NCBI GenBank assembly: GCA_029259995.1
Contig: JAJDEC010000678.1
Coordinates: forward strand, 1 to 17,651
Length of the DNA: 17,651 nucleotides
From: Phycisphaerae bacterium
GTDB lineage: Bacteria > Planctomycetota > Phycisphaerae > UBA1845 > UTPLA1
Reading direction: 5' to 3'
Below the pieces are notes generated by a model. That model did not search any database, was not told the DNA's origin, and saw only the letters and a list, made by a program, of their open reading frames with translations. Position numbers and translations under genes: made by a program. Positions 7,331 to 14,350 of the stretch are shown here, piece after piece; positions within the stretch are counted from its first letter, which is position 1; each line of letters starts with the position of its first letter.

Positions 7331-7386
7331 GTGAATTCGCGCCCTGCGACGCTCGAGTCAGAGCCGCCGTGTCCTCACGGCGACGT
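7331..7386 (-). repeat. Dispersed hairpin repeat, copy 1
   Basis: This 56-nt segment aligns without gaps to 17363-17418 with 46 identical positions, including 19 identical bases in a row (7361-7379). Its core is the hairpin CGCCGTG-TCCT-CACGGCG (7366-7383). It lies 20 nt after the C45 hydrolase stop, outside any credible gene. Weaker similarity to the other copy continues for about 40 nt to the right. Confidence 0.7.
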
Positions 7387-7590
7387 TCAGCCAGCCGGCG
7401 CATTGCTCCCCGGACACTACGCCCAGACAGCGAAATGCTGAACGAAGCGTTACTGGATTCAATGCGCCATACAATCCGTTCGTGCATTCGCAGTCACATG
7501 AATCCGGAACGATTCGCTCCGTTTCGGAATTCCGTGATGAACCTTTTTTGATTGGTTCCTTACCTGCCCCGCGGCGTTATCATCCGCCGA

Positions 7591-8532
7591 ATGTTGCGAT
7601 ATCGACTGATTTTCGGATTTCTGATGAGCCTGGCGCTGGCGGGCAGTCTTTACGCAGACGCGCACTGGAGTGGCGTGAGTGCCCCCGTCGCGCCGAACTG
7701 GTTGCGAGACGTGTTCGGCATCGTCGCCTTGGCGGGGATGCCCGTCGTCCTCGTTGTCTCGGCGCTCGTCGTTCTCGGTACAGTCGAATTGAATCGGCTC
7801 GTCCGATCGGCGGGTATGTCGCCTTTGCTCTTGTGGCCGGCCCTGGTCAATCTGGTGTTGGTCGCGATCCCCTTTGTCGCCGGCAACGGACCCGAGGCGA
7901 GCCGTGAATCACTCGTGCTTGCGGACATGCGTGCGACGATCGTTTGCCTTGCCGCCGGAATTCTCGGCGTGGGCTTCTTCGTGATGCGCCGGCGCAAGAC
8001 GGATGGCGCATCGGCGGCGATCGCCTCGTCTTTGCTGTTGATCCTCTATCTTGGATTGCTCGGGCAGTTTCTCGTTCGAATTCGAATGTTCGGACCGCCG
8101 GGGGCGACGTGGCTCCTGTTGTACTTCCTCGCAACGGTGAAGTTCTGCGACATCGGTGCGTACTTCACGGGAATGGCGCTGGGGCGGCACAAGATGATCG
8201 AATGGCTGAGCCCCAAAAAGACGCTGGAGGGATTGGCCGGCGGCGTTGCGGCGTCGGTCATCGTTGCCGTGGGGACGCCATGGCTTGTCGAACGTTACGC
8301 GGCTGAAGCGTCGATCTTGCGGGGCCTCTTTCCTGTCCCGATGAAAGCGATCGCGTTTGGACTGTTGATGGCGCTTGTCGGGCAGTTCGGCGATCTGGTT
8401 GAGTCACTTTTCAAGCGCGACGCGAAGGCGAAGGATTCGGCCAATGCAATCCCGGCGTTCGGCGGCGTCCTGGACATCCTGGATTCGCCGCTTTGGGCGG
8501 CACCCGTTGCATGGTGGCTTCTGATCAGCTAG
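7591..8532 (+). CDS. cdsA: Phosphatidate cytidylyltransferase (CDP-diacylglycerol synthase)
   Basis: CdsA makes CDP-diacylglycerol from CTP and phosphatidic acid at the inner membrane, the branch point of phospholipid synthesis. The 313-aa protein has about seven to eight hydrophobic segments. These include MLRYRLIFGFLMSLALAGSL at the start, the VALAGMPVVLVVSALVVLG region, and the ATWLLLYFLATVKFCDIGAY region with the conserved DIGAYFTG. The C-terminal CDS signature is SLFKRDAKAKDSANAIPAFGG, then VLDILDS (about 272-299). The usual signature is KR-KD-P-HGG-DR-D. Here His is Phe and Arg is Ile, but the lysines and aspartates remain. ATG 7591 was chosen over a longer frame from 7552 because it begins at the first basic/hydrophobic segment; its ribosome site is weak. 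phoH follows after 34 nt on the same strand. Confidence 0.9.
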   Translation: MLRYRLIFGFLMSLALAGSLYADAHWSGVSAPVAPNWLRDVFGIVALAGMPVVLVVSALVVLGTVELNRLVRSAGMSPLLLWPALVNLVLVAIPFVAGNGPEASRESLVLADMRATIVCLAAGILGVGFFVMRRRKTDGASAAIASSLLLILYLGLLGQFLVRIRMFGPPGATWLLLYFLATVKFCDIGAYFTGMALGRHKMIEWLSPKKTLEGLAGGVAASVIVAVGTPWLVERYAAEASILRGLFPVPMKAIAFGLLMALVGQFGDLVESLFKRDAKAKDSANAIPAFGGVLDILDSPLWAAPVAWWLLIS

Positions 8533-8555
8533 CGTCCCTGTAGGCTGTTCCATAC

Positions 8556-8569
8556 GGAGAATTAACATC
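8556..8569 (+). promoter_or_regulatory. Shine-Dalgarno and candidate ATC start of phoH
   Basis: GGAG (8556-8559), seven bases, then ATC (8567-8569). The 12-mer CATACGGAGAAT around this site (8551-8562) also precedes the Crp/Fnr gene (16579-16590), where it serves an ordinary start codon. Confidence 0.55.
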
Positions 8570-9520
8570 GCTGAAATCACAATCACACTGGATGGCGGCG
8601 ACGACGAGCGCATGCAGCTCTACGGCCCCGGGGACGTCAACCTGCGGACCATTCGCGAAGTGCTCGGAGTCAAAGTGTTTGCGCGCGGGGCGACGATGAA
8701 GCTCGTCGGCGAGTCAGACGATGTCGGCAAGGCTGCGTCGGTCATTGAGGCGCTGCGCACGGCGCTAAAGAAGAAGAAAAGTCTGACGGCCGATGACATG
8801 TCGGACGCATTGGCGGCCGTCGCCGTGAAGCGCGCGTCGGACGATGTGCCGACGGACTTCATTCCTGTCTTTCGGAAGTCCGCCATCATTCAACCGAAGA
8901 CGGACGGACAGAAATCGTACGTCGAAGCTGTCGCTCAGAATGATCTGTGCTTCTGTCTCGGCCCGGCGGGTACCGGAAAAACGTATCTTGCCGTGGCGAT
9001 GGCGTTGTCGCTTCTCAAGACGGGGCGCATCAAGCGGCTGGTGCTTGCGCGGCCGGCCGTGGAGGCCGGTGAAAAGCTCGGCTTCCTCCCGGGCGATTTA
9101 CAGGCGAAGGTGAATCCTTACCTGCGTCCGATCTACGACGCCATGCACGACATGATGGATTTCGAGCAGATCAAGCGATTCATGGACAACGATGTGATTG
9201 AAGTCGTCCCGCTCGCCTTCATGCGCGGTCGCACTTTGAACAATGCCGCGATCATTCTCGACGAGGCGCAGAACGCGACGCCGCAACAGATGCTGATGTC
9301 GCTGACACGCATGGGGCATCGCAGCAAGATGATCGTGACGGGCGACGACAGTCAGGTCGACCTCGACAGCGGCCGGCAAAGCGGGCTTGTCGATGCCGTG
9401 CGTCGATTGACAGGCGTCGATGGCATCGCGATCGTTCGGTTGGACAAGCTGGATATCGTTCGACACAAACTCGTGACGCGTATCGTGCAGGCCTACGGCG
9501 AGAACAACCGATCGAGTTGA
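8567..9520 (+). CDS. phoH: PhoH/YbeZ-family ATPase, probable non-AUG start
   Basis: PhoH/YbeZ proteins are cytoplasmic P-loop ATPases related to helicase domains and linked to rRNA maturation with the RNase YbeY. From the proposed start the protein has 317 aa. It carries Walker A GPAGTGKT (132-139), ARPAVEAGEKLGFLPGDL, Walker B IILDEAQN (229-236) and TGDDSQVDL. The first in-frame ATG is at 8612, but codons upstream (AEITITLDGGDDER) continue the conserved N-terminal domain, which reads LDGGDDER-QLYGPGDVNLRTIRE. No ATG, GTG or TTG occurs between the in-frame stop at 8522 and 8612. GGAG at 8556-8559 lies 7 nt before ATC 8567, and ATT 8561 is the other rare-start option. The gene is 34 nt after cdsA, so a shared transcript is likely. 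The usual downstream HD-hydrolase and ybeY genes are absent. Confidence 0.93.
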   Translation: MAEITITLDGGDDERMQLYGPGDVNLRTIREVLGVKVFARGATMKLVGESDDVGKAASVIEALRTALKKKKSLTADDMSDALAAVAVKRASDDVPTDFIPVFRKSAIIQPKTDGQKSYVEAVAQNDLCFCLGPAGTGKTYLAVAMALSLLKTGRIKRLVLARPAVEAGEKLGFLPGDLQAKVNPYLRPIYDAMHDMMDFEQIKRFMDNDVIEVVPLAFMRGRTLNNAAIILDEAQNATPQQMLMSLTRMGHRSKMIVTGDDSQVDLDSGRQSGLVDAVRRLTGVDGIAIVRLDKLDIVRHKLVTRIVQAYGENNRSS

Positions 9521-9613
9521 GTCCATTGCCGCAGGCGAAACCGCGGGCGTCCGGTCGTTTCTGGATTGGGCGAGTCGGGCTATTGAAGTGCGGAATGGCG
9601 GCGAGTTGTCGTA

Positions 9614-9838
9614 CTACAGACGTCGTACGATTCTGCCGCGCGACAGGTCGTAAGGACTTAATTCGACGCGGACGCGATCGCCGGGCAGAATTCGAATGAA
9701 GTGCTTTCGCAGGCGACCTGAGATATGGCCAAGCACCTGATGCTTTTCACCATCGTGTTCAAATTCCAGTCGGAACATTGTATTCGGCAGCGCCTGCACT
9801 ACGTCTGCCTCAACTTCTATCGCTTCGGGATTGGCCAT
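9614..9838 (-). CDS. infA: Translation initiation factor IF-1
   Basis: IF-1 binds the A site of the 30S subunit with IF-2 and IF-3 during initiation. The 74-aa sequence is a close full-length match to the family: LPNTMFRLEFEHDGEKHQVL, then GHISGRLRKHFIRILPGDRV and ELSPYDLSRGRIVRRL. It is a single OB fold, cytoplasmic. A GAGGG lies 3 nt before ATG 9838. It is a lone gene, convergent with phoH across 93 bp and divergent from the small lipoprotein. In many bacteria infA sits near map or ribosomal protein genes, so a solitary position here is a local feature only. Confidence 0.97.
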   Translation of the reverse strand: MANPEAIEVEADVVQALPNTMFRLEFEHDGEKHQVLGHISGRLRKHFIRILPGDRVRVELSPYDLSRGRIVRRL

Positions 9839-10053
9839 GCGCCCTCACTCTACGTGTCGTAAATTTACTGCTATTCAACGCTTATCCGATCGAACCTGTG
9901 GGTTGTCGGCCCGTGCAATTTATCCGGCGTTGGCGATTGGTACAAGGCGTCGGGGCCGATGTGGTCCAAGTTGACAGATTCGACGGGCCTAAATACGGTT
10001 CGCGCGGCTTGACGATATCTCTTTGCGATAACGGTAGTTGTGAGGTTAATCAG

Positions 10054-10413
10054 ATGATGAATCGCGACGGTCTCGGCCGTGGGTTTCTGGTGTTTGGGTT
10101 GTTCGTCGTGGGGCTGTTCGGCGTCGGATGCAGTTCGGCGCTTGTCGGCACATGGGAAGTCAAACCCATTCCACAGGACATGGAGTTCTACATCGTCTCC
10201 GCCGAATTCAAGGAAAACGGCGACTATCGGGCGACGGCCCGCGTGGCCGGCGGCGACAGTCGGAATCTCCGCGGAAAGTACGAATTCAATGGATTCACGT
10301 TGAAGTTGATGCGGCCGGGGGCTGCGCCGCGGGAGTATCCAGCGAAGTATTACATCACAGGTATGCTGGAGATCCAGGCGGAAGGCGGAACTCAGCGACT
10401 GGAGAAGCGATAG
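10054..10413 (+). CDS. Small GTWEV-type lipoprotein (lipocalin-like)
   Basis: This 119-aa protein begins MMNRDGLGRGFLVFGLFVVG, then LFGVGCSS, a lipoprotein-type signal peptide with Cys26 as the likely lipidated residue. The lipobox FGVGC is a weak match, with Gly at -3. The mature part shows LVGTWEVKPIP, FKENGDYRA and LRGKYEFNGFTLKL, the GTW--...F--DG-Y...G-Y...L pattern of small calycin/lipocalin-like proteins that are common in Planctomycetota. A role in binding a small ligand is possible but not shown. GAGG at 10042-10045 is 8 nt before ATG 10054. A frame continues upstream to 9778 but lacks family features and overlaps infA. A TTGACA (9971-9976) upstream may be a -35 element, without a convincing -10. 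It ends 11 nt from the convergent dksA-like gene. Confidence 0.75.
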   Translation: MMNRDGLGRGFLVFGLFVVGLFGVGCSSALVGTWEVKPIPQDMEFYIVSAEFKENGDYRATARVAGGDSRNLRGKYEFNGFTLKLMRPGAAPREYPAKYYITGMLEIQAEGGTQRLEKR

Positions 10414-10424
10414 CCGTTCCCGAG

Positions 10425-11105
10425 TCAGTCGTTAATCGTGCCCATGCGAACGCGGCGCTCTCGATTGCCTTCGCATTCCATGCAGCGCTGTGCGAAGGGC
10501 AGGAATTCGAGACGTTTCTTGGGGATCGCCTTTTCGCAATCGCGACAGATTCCGTAGCTGCCGTCGTCGATCCGCTTGATGGCGGCGTCAATTTTTTCGA
10601 GCGTCGCCGCTTCACTCGCCATGAGCCCGATGGCGAGTTCGTCTTCGAAACCTCCTGAGGCAATATCGCTCAAGTCGGCAAGGCCCGTGTCGCGGCCCGC
10701 CAGTTGTTTTTGCGTGGACTGCATCATTGACAGCAGAGATCGTCGCTCGTCGACGAGTGATTCGCGCACCTGCGTCAGGAATTCTGCGTCGAATGCGGGC
10801 TTCGCGGGTTTGGGCTTGGCCGCAGGCTTCTTTTCAGGTTTCGGAGATTCTTTGGTGACGACAGATTTCGTTGTTTTCGTCGTCTTCTTGGCCCGTGTCT
10901 TCGTCGTTTTCTTCACTTTCGCTGCCTTTTCCACGGTCTTTTTCTTCTTCTTGGTTTTCGACGCCGGCTTTGCTGCCGCGGCAGTGGACTTTTTCTTTGT
11001 TTTGGACTTCGACGTTGCTTGAGCGCGTGATGAGGTTGTTTTCTTCTTGCTGGTCGTTTTGCGAGCCGGCGTTTTCTTTTTCGATGTCTTCTTCGCCGCA
11101 GCCAT
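10425..11105 (-). CDS. DksA/TraR-type zinc-finger protein with a long Lys/Ala-rich N-terminal tail
   Basis: The C-terminal half (about 105-226) is a DksA/TraR protein. It has a coiled-coil segment (FLTQVRESLVDERRSLLSMM) and DGSYGICRDC followed by a second CMEC, a C-x2-C-x17-C-x2-C zinc finger with Cys187, 190, 208 and 211. DksA-family proteins enter the RNA polymerase secondary channel and modulate promoters with ppGpp; some relatives act in other ways. The N-terminal ~104 residues are almost only K, T, A, S and P, resembling the tails of bacterial histone H1-like proteins. This tail is not part of DksA and suggests nucleic-acid binding. Acidic coiled-coil tip residues (DxxDxA) typical of DksA are not clear, although DLSDIAS is present. 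The ATG 11105 ribosome site is weak. It is probably transcribed alone. Confidence 0.88.
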   Translation of the reverse strand: MAAAKKTSKKKTPARKTTSKKKTTSSRAQATSKSKTKKKSTAAAAKPASKTKKKKKTVEKAAKVKKTTKTRAKKTTKTTKSVVTKESPKPEKKPAAKPKPAKPAFDAEFLTQVRESLVDERRSLLSMMQSTQKQLAGRDTGLADLSDIASGGFEDELAIGLMASEAATLEKIDAAIKRIDDGSYGICRDCEKAIPKKRLEFLPFAQRCMECEGNRERRVRMGTIND

Positions 11106-11144
11106 GGCACACCACGCTTTCGGATGGCTTTATCGTCAATCAGG

Positions 11145-11159
11145 CGGGGACAATCCCCG
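11145..11159. promoter_or_regulatory. Small perfect hairpin upstream of the dksA-like gene
   Basis: CGGGGA-CAA-TCCCCG is a 6-bp stem with a 3-nt loop, 40 nt upstream of the DksA-like start codon. It could be an operator or 5' UTR structure. No T-run follows on either strand. Confidence 0.3.
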
Positions 11160-11289
11160 TCAAAAACGGCACAAAGTTAGTCTTCGGCCGATGGAAGTCA
11201 AGGCGTAGAGCACAAGAAGTCCAATCTCCGCCGGAATTCCGGAACGCATTGTCTCGAAGGGGGTTGCGAGATCAAGCCTCGCTCGCCAA

Positions 11290-12177
11290 TTAGCGGTCGT
11301 ATTGGCCGACGACTCGATGGGTTTGGGCCGTCCCGATGGATCTCAACGTCACGTGTCCATTGGCGGTCCGGATCCGGAGTTGTCCGCCGCCGGTGCCGAG
11401 TTTGCCGCTCAGGTGGGTGCGAGAACTGTGCAGATCTGCCAAATCCAGACTTCTGGCACGAATGGCACCGTTGGATGTACCGACGCTGACGTTCGTCGAG
11501 GCCTTGTTTCCAAAAATGACGCGAACGCGGCCGTTGGATGACTCGATATGACCGCTTACGGGTCCAGCCGCGGAAAGCACGGCCATGATGGCGCCATTTT
11601 CGCTGCGAAGATTGACGCTGGAGGCCGTTGATTCGGCGTCGATCCGGCCATTGGCGGTTCGACCCTGCAATCGGCCTCGTCCGCCGCGGACCTCGATAGG
11701 GCCATTGTCGGTTTCCAGGACGCATTCGCCGCCGACATTGCGGACGTTGAGCGCGCCGTTGTCGGTCGTCGCGTGAAGCGCCAATCGCCCCGGCATGTGC
11801 ACTTCATAGGAGACGCGGGCCTCCCAATCCGGCCGTTTCGCACGCCGCCAGATAGTCCGGACGGATCGATGTCCCGACGCGAGCGGGGCCGTGTCAATCT
11901 CGATGGAGTTCAGGCACGTGTCGGCCTCGACGCGATCGCGTCCACCTGCGCGGATTCGCACTGTCATCTCGATCTTTTCGTTCTCAGCCTTGTCTTCACC
12001 AAACACAAAGATCGAACCATTTTCCGAATGCACATCCAGTTGCTTCGCCGATTCGACCGGGAGTTCGATGCGTCGTTCGGATTCAACCCAGACCTGGGGT
12101 GATGCGCAACCGATGAATGGCATCATGCAGATGAACATGGCGACGATGAATGATTCGATACGGCGAGAGCGATGCAT
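11290..12177 (-). CDS. DUF4097-like lipoprotein with repeated Asn-Gly beta-strand units
   Basis: This 295-aa protein starts with MHRSRRIESFIVAMFICMMP, then FIGCAS, a probable lipoprotein signal (Cys24). The body is built from short repeats with Asn-Gly turns: HSENGSI, TTDNGAL, ETDNGPI, RTANGRI, RSENGAI, ESSNGRV, GTSNGAI and RTANGHV. This is the pattern of the DUF4097 putative-adhesin fold, a right-handed beta-helix-like stack. It is probably on the envelope surface or in the periplasm. No enzyme motif is visible. On the minus strand GGAGG lies 5 nt before ATG 12177, which decides the start over an upstream one at 12204. It is 147 bp downstream of the aldolase gene on the same strand. In other bacteria DUF4097 genes often neighbour sigma/anti-sigma pairs, which are not seen here. 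Confidence 0.8.
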   Translation of the reverse strand: MHRSRRIESFIVAMFICMMPFIGCASPQVWVESERRIELPVESAKQLDVHSENGSIFVFGEDKAENEKIEMTVRIRAGGRDRVEADTCLNSIEIDTAPLASGHRSVRTIWRRAKRPDWEARVSYEVHMPGRLALHATTDNGALNVRNVGGECVLETDNGPIEVRGGRGRLQGRTANGRIDAESTASSVNLRSENGAIMAVLSAAGPVSGHIESSNGRVRVIFGNKASTNVSVGTSNGAIRARSLDLADLHSSRTHLSGKLGTGGGQLRIRTANGHVTLRSIGTAQTHRVVGQYDR

Positions 12178-12324
12178 GGATACCTCCGTGTTCCGATCCG
12201 TCATGCGAGTGGATTTGCTCTAGATAACACGATCGACGTCTTTTCGGCAAGTCGATTGCATCACTGCGAATATTGCGATGGGCGGGTCGAGCTGCGGCCG
12301 GCGTCGAATTCAGGATTTTCCGGA

Positions 12325-12987
12325 TCAATCGGTGTCCGGGCTGAAATACGCCTTTCGCAGGTCCTCCAATCGCCGAATCTCATCTGCCGGAAGCGTCCGC
12401 AACTCGCCGAGTTGCATCGCCTTTGTGATGATCCTGGCGGCGTGCTCAAGCTGTTCGAGTCGCATCATTGCGGCGCGGATCGTATCGCCAAGCGTTAATG
12501 ATCCGTGCCGATCGAGAATGATGGCGTCGTGACTGCGGACAAGATCTTTGACGATTTCGCCGCCGTCCCGGGTCCCCGGCGTCGCGTAGGGCGCGGTCGG
12601 CACGCGTCCGAAGGCGATGACGGTTTCAGGCAGAACGTCGGGCGGCATCTGCATGCCGCTGAGCGTCATGGCGACAACAGTCGGCGGATGCGCGTGAATG
12701 ATGGCGCGGACGTCATTTCGTTGCGCGTATGCGGCCAGGTGCATGCATCGCTCGCTCGACGCTCGACGCGTTCCGCAGACGACGTCGCCGGCGGGATCGA
12801 TGATGACAAGATCGTCCGGCGTCAGCGTTCCGAGACATGTGGCGCTGGCGGAGATCAGGAAACGATCGCTGCCGAAACGAGCGGATACATTTCCATCGCT
12901 GCCGCCGACGAATCCGGCCGCGTGAACCTGATGGGCGATCTGACAGAGCTCGGTTCGGAGAGACTTTTCCGTGTGGGACGTCGTCAT
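12325..12987 (-). CDS. Class II aldolase/adducin-family protein
   Basis: This 220-aa cytoplasmic protein matches the L-fuculose-1-phosphate aldolase/ribulose-phosphate epimerase family. It has GGSDGNVSARF (about 28-38), a phosphate-binding loop around SASATCLG, Glu79 (ASSE), zinc ligands HAHPP (His98, His100) and His161 (DRHGSLTLG). These correspond to the Glu73, His92, His94 and His155 set of E. coli FucA. It should be a Zn-dependent aldolase or a related dehydratase/epimerase on a sugar phosphate; the substrate is not clear, and MtnB-type activity is also possible. A longer frame starts at 13161 but has no family features. The ATG at 12987 has GGAG 5 nt upstream. It is divergent from the propeller gene. 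Confidence 0.87.
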   Translation of the reverse strand: MTTSHTEKSLRTELCQIAHQVHAAGFVGGSDGNVSARFGSDRFLISASATCLGTLTPDDLVIIDPAGDVVCGTRRASSERCMHLAAYAQRNDVRAIIHAHPPTVVAMTLSGMQMPPDVLPETVIAFGRVPTAPYATPGTRDGGEIVKDLVRSHDAIILDRHGSLTLGDTIRAAMMRLEQLEHAARIITKAMQLGELRTLPADEIRRLEDLRKAYFSPDTD

Positions 12988-13108
12988 TCGTACTCCAGAG
13001 GGATACGGATGCTGTGTATCGATCGATTCATTGAATGCCCAATCCGTTGGGACTAGCATACGCGTGCAGCCACAAGGTTGCCAAAACTCCGAGCCCAGAG
13101 GATCCATC

Positions 13109-14350
13109 ATGCAGAATCGATATTGCCGTCGCGCGCTGTTCATCGCCATCCTATTTTCCATTTGCGTTCCAGTCGCACATGCGGGCGATTGGCCACATTG
13201 GCGAGGCCCGGGTTATGACGGGAAAAGCGATGAGTCGAACCTTAAGACGGCATGGAAAGGTGAACTCGCATCGATCTGGCAGGCGGCCATCGGTTCGGGC
13301 TACAGCGGCATCGTGGTCGTCGGCGGCAAGACGTATACCTGCGGCGTGGACGGCGCCGATCAGGTGTTATTCTGCTTCGAGTCCCAGAGCGGACAACTGG
13401 TCTGGAAGACGCGCATGGAAGACAACTTCAAGGACATGACGGGATGGGGCGACGGTCCGCGGTCGACGCCGACGATCGACGGCGATCGCGTGTATGTGCT
13501 CGGCGCCTTGGGCACGCTCGGCTGCTATGACGCGGGAACGGGCGAGAAGAAGTGGTCGGCGAAATTCGACGCCAAGCCGCAGTGGGGCTACAGCGGTTCG
13601 GTCCTGATCGACGGCGATCTGGCGATTGTGACTGTCGGCAGCCAGGGCGGCGGGATGCGTGCGTTGAACAAGATGACGGGCGATCCCGTCTGGAAGGTCG
13701 GCGCCGATGAAGACTCGGGTTATTCAACGCCGTATCCGTTCACGTTGGACGGCAAGCGATACGTCGTCGGATTCCTGGGCAACTCTGTCGTCGTGGCAGA
13801 CATCAAATCAGGTCGCGAAGTGCTGACGATGCCGTGGGAGACGAGTTGGAAAGTCAACGCCGCAACGCCGATTTTTCATGACGGTCATCTGTTTCTGTCG
13901 TCGGGCTACAAGACAGGCGCCGGCCTGTTCAAGCTGAAGACGAAAGGTGATCGACTCGAGGCGGAAGAAGTCTATCGAACGCGCAAACTGAAGAACAAAT
14001 TCCAGACGCCCGTCCTGCACGAGGGCTATCTCTACACATGCGATCAGTCGTCGTTCAAATGCGTCGAATTCAAGACGGGCGACTTGAAATGGGAGAAGGA
14101 CGGAAACGAATATCGGCACGGTACGGTTCTGCTCGCCGATGGAAACCTGATCCTGCTGACGAGCCAGGGCGAACTGCAGATCGGCAAGGCGTCGCCGAAG
14201 GGTTTTGAACCGACGGGGAAGACCGTCGTTTTCGAGCAGAAGGGCGATCGGGGCGAGCAGTGCTGGACGATCCCGACGCTGAGCTACGGGCGGCTGTTCA
14301 TGCGGAATCTTCAGAAGATGGTTTGTCTGGACTTGCGGCAGGCGGCCTGA
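13109..14350 (+). CDS. Secreted PQQ-like beta-propeller repeat protein
   Basis: This 413-aa protein has a signal peptide (MQNRYCRRALFIAILFSICV, then PVAHA before GDWPHWRGP). The DWPHWRGP(G)-DG start is a hallmark of PQQ-like propeller proteins of Planctomycetota. Propeller blades follow with repeats such as FESQSGQLVWK, YDAGTGEKKWSAKF, LNKMTGDPVWKVG, ADIKSGREV and VEFKTGDLKWEKDG, about six to seven blades, similar to BamB and PQQ-dependent dehydrogenases. Catalytic residues for PQQ enzymes are not evident, so a scaffold or binding role is more likely. The protein is periplasmic or cell-surface. AGAGGA (13097-13102) is 6 nt before ATG 13109, which rules out the longer frame from 12971 that overlaps the aldolase gene. 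It appears monocistronic. Confidence 0.88.
   Translation: MQNRYCRRALFIAILFSICVPVAHAGDWPHWRGPGYDGKSDESNLKTAWKGELASIWQAAIGSGYSGIVVVGGKTYTCGVDGADQVLFCFESQSGQLVWKTRMEDNFKDMTGWGDGPRSTPTIDGDRVYVLGALGTLGCYDAGTGEKKWSAKFDAKPQWGYSGSVLIDGDLAIVTVGSQGGGMRALNKMTGDPVWKVGADEDSGYSTPYPFTLDGKRYVVGFLGNSVVVADIKSGREVLTMPWETSWKVNAATPIFHDGHLFLSSGYKTGAGLFKLKTKGDRLEAEEVYRTRKLKNKFQTPVLHEGYLYTCDQSSFKCVEFKTGDLKWEKDGNEYRHGTVLLADGNLILLTSQGELQIGKASPKGFEPTGKTVVFEQKGDRGEQCWTIPTLSYGRLFMRNLQKMVCLDLRQAA

Noticed and set aside
6411..7487. 358-codon open frame on the minus strand
   Set aside because: Antisense of the C45 hydrolase gene; rich in Arg, His and Pro, and without recognisable domains.
9778..10053. Upstream extension of the small lipoprotein
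   Set aside because: It overlaps infA in antisense, and the lipoprotein signal and ribosome site fit a start at 10054.
12971..13108. Upstream extension of the propeller protein
   Set aside because: It overlaps the aldolase gene start, and the signal peptide and ribosome site begin at 13109.
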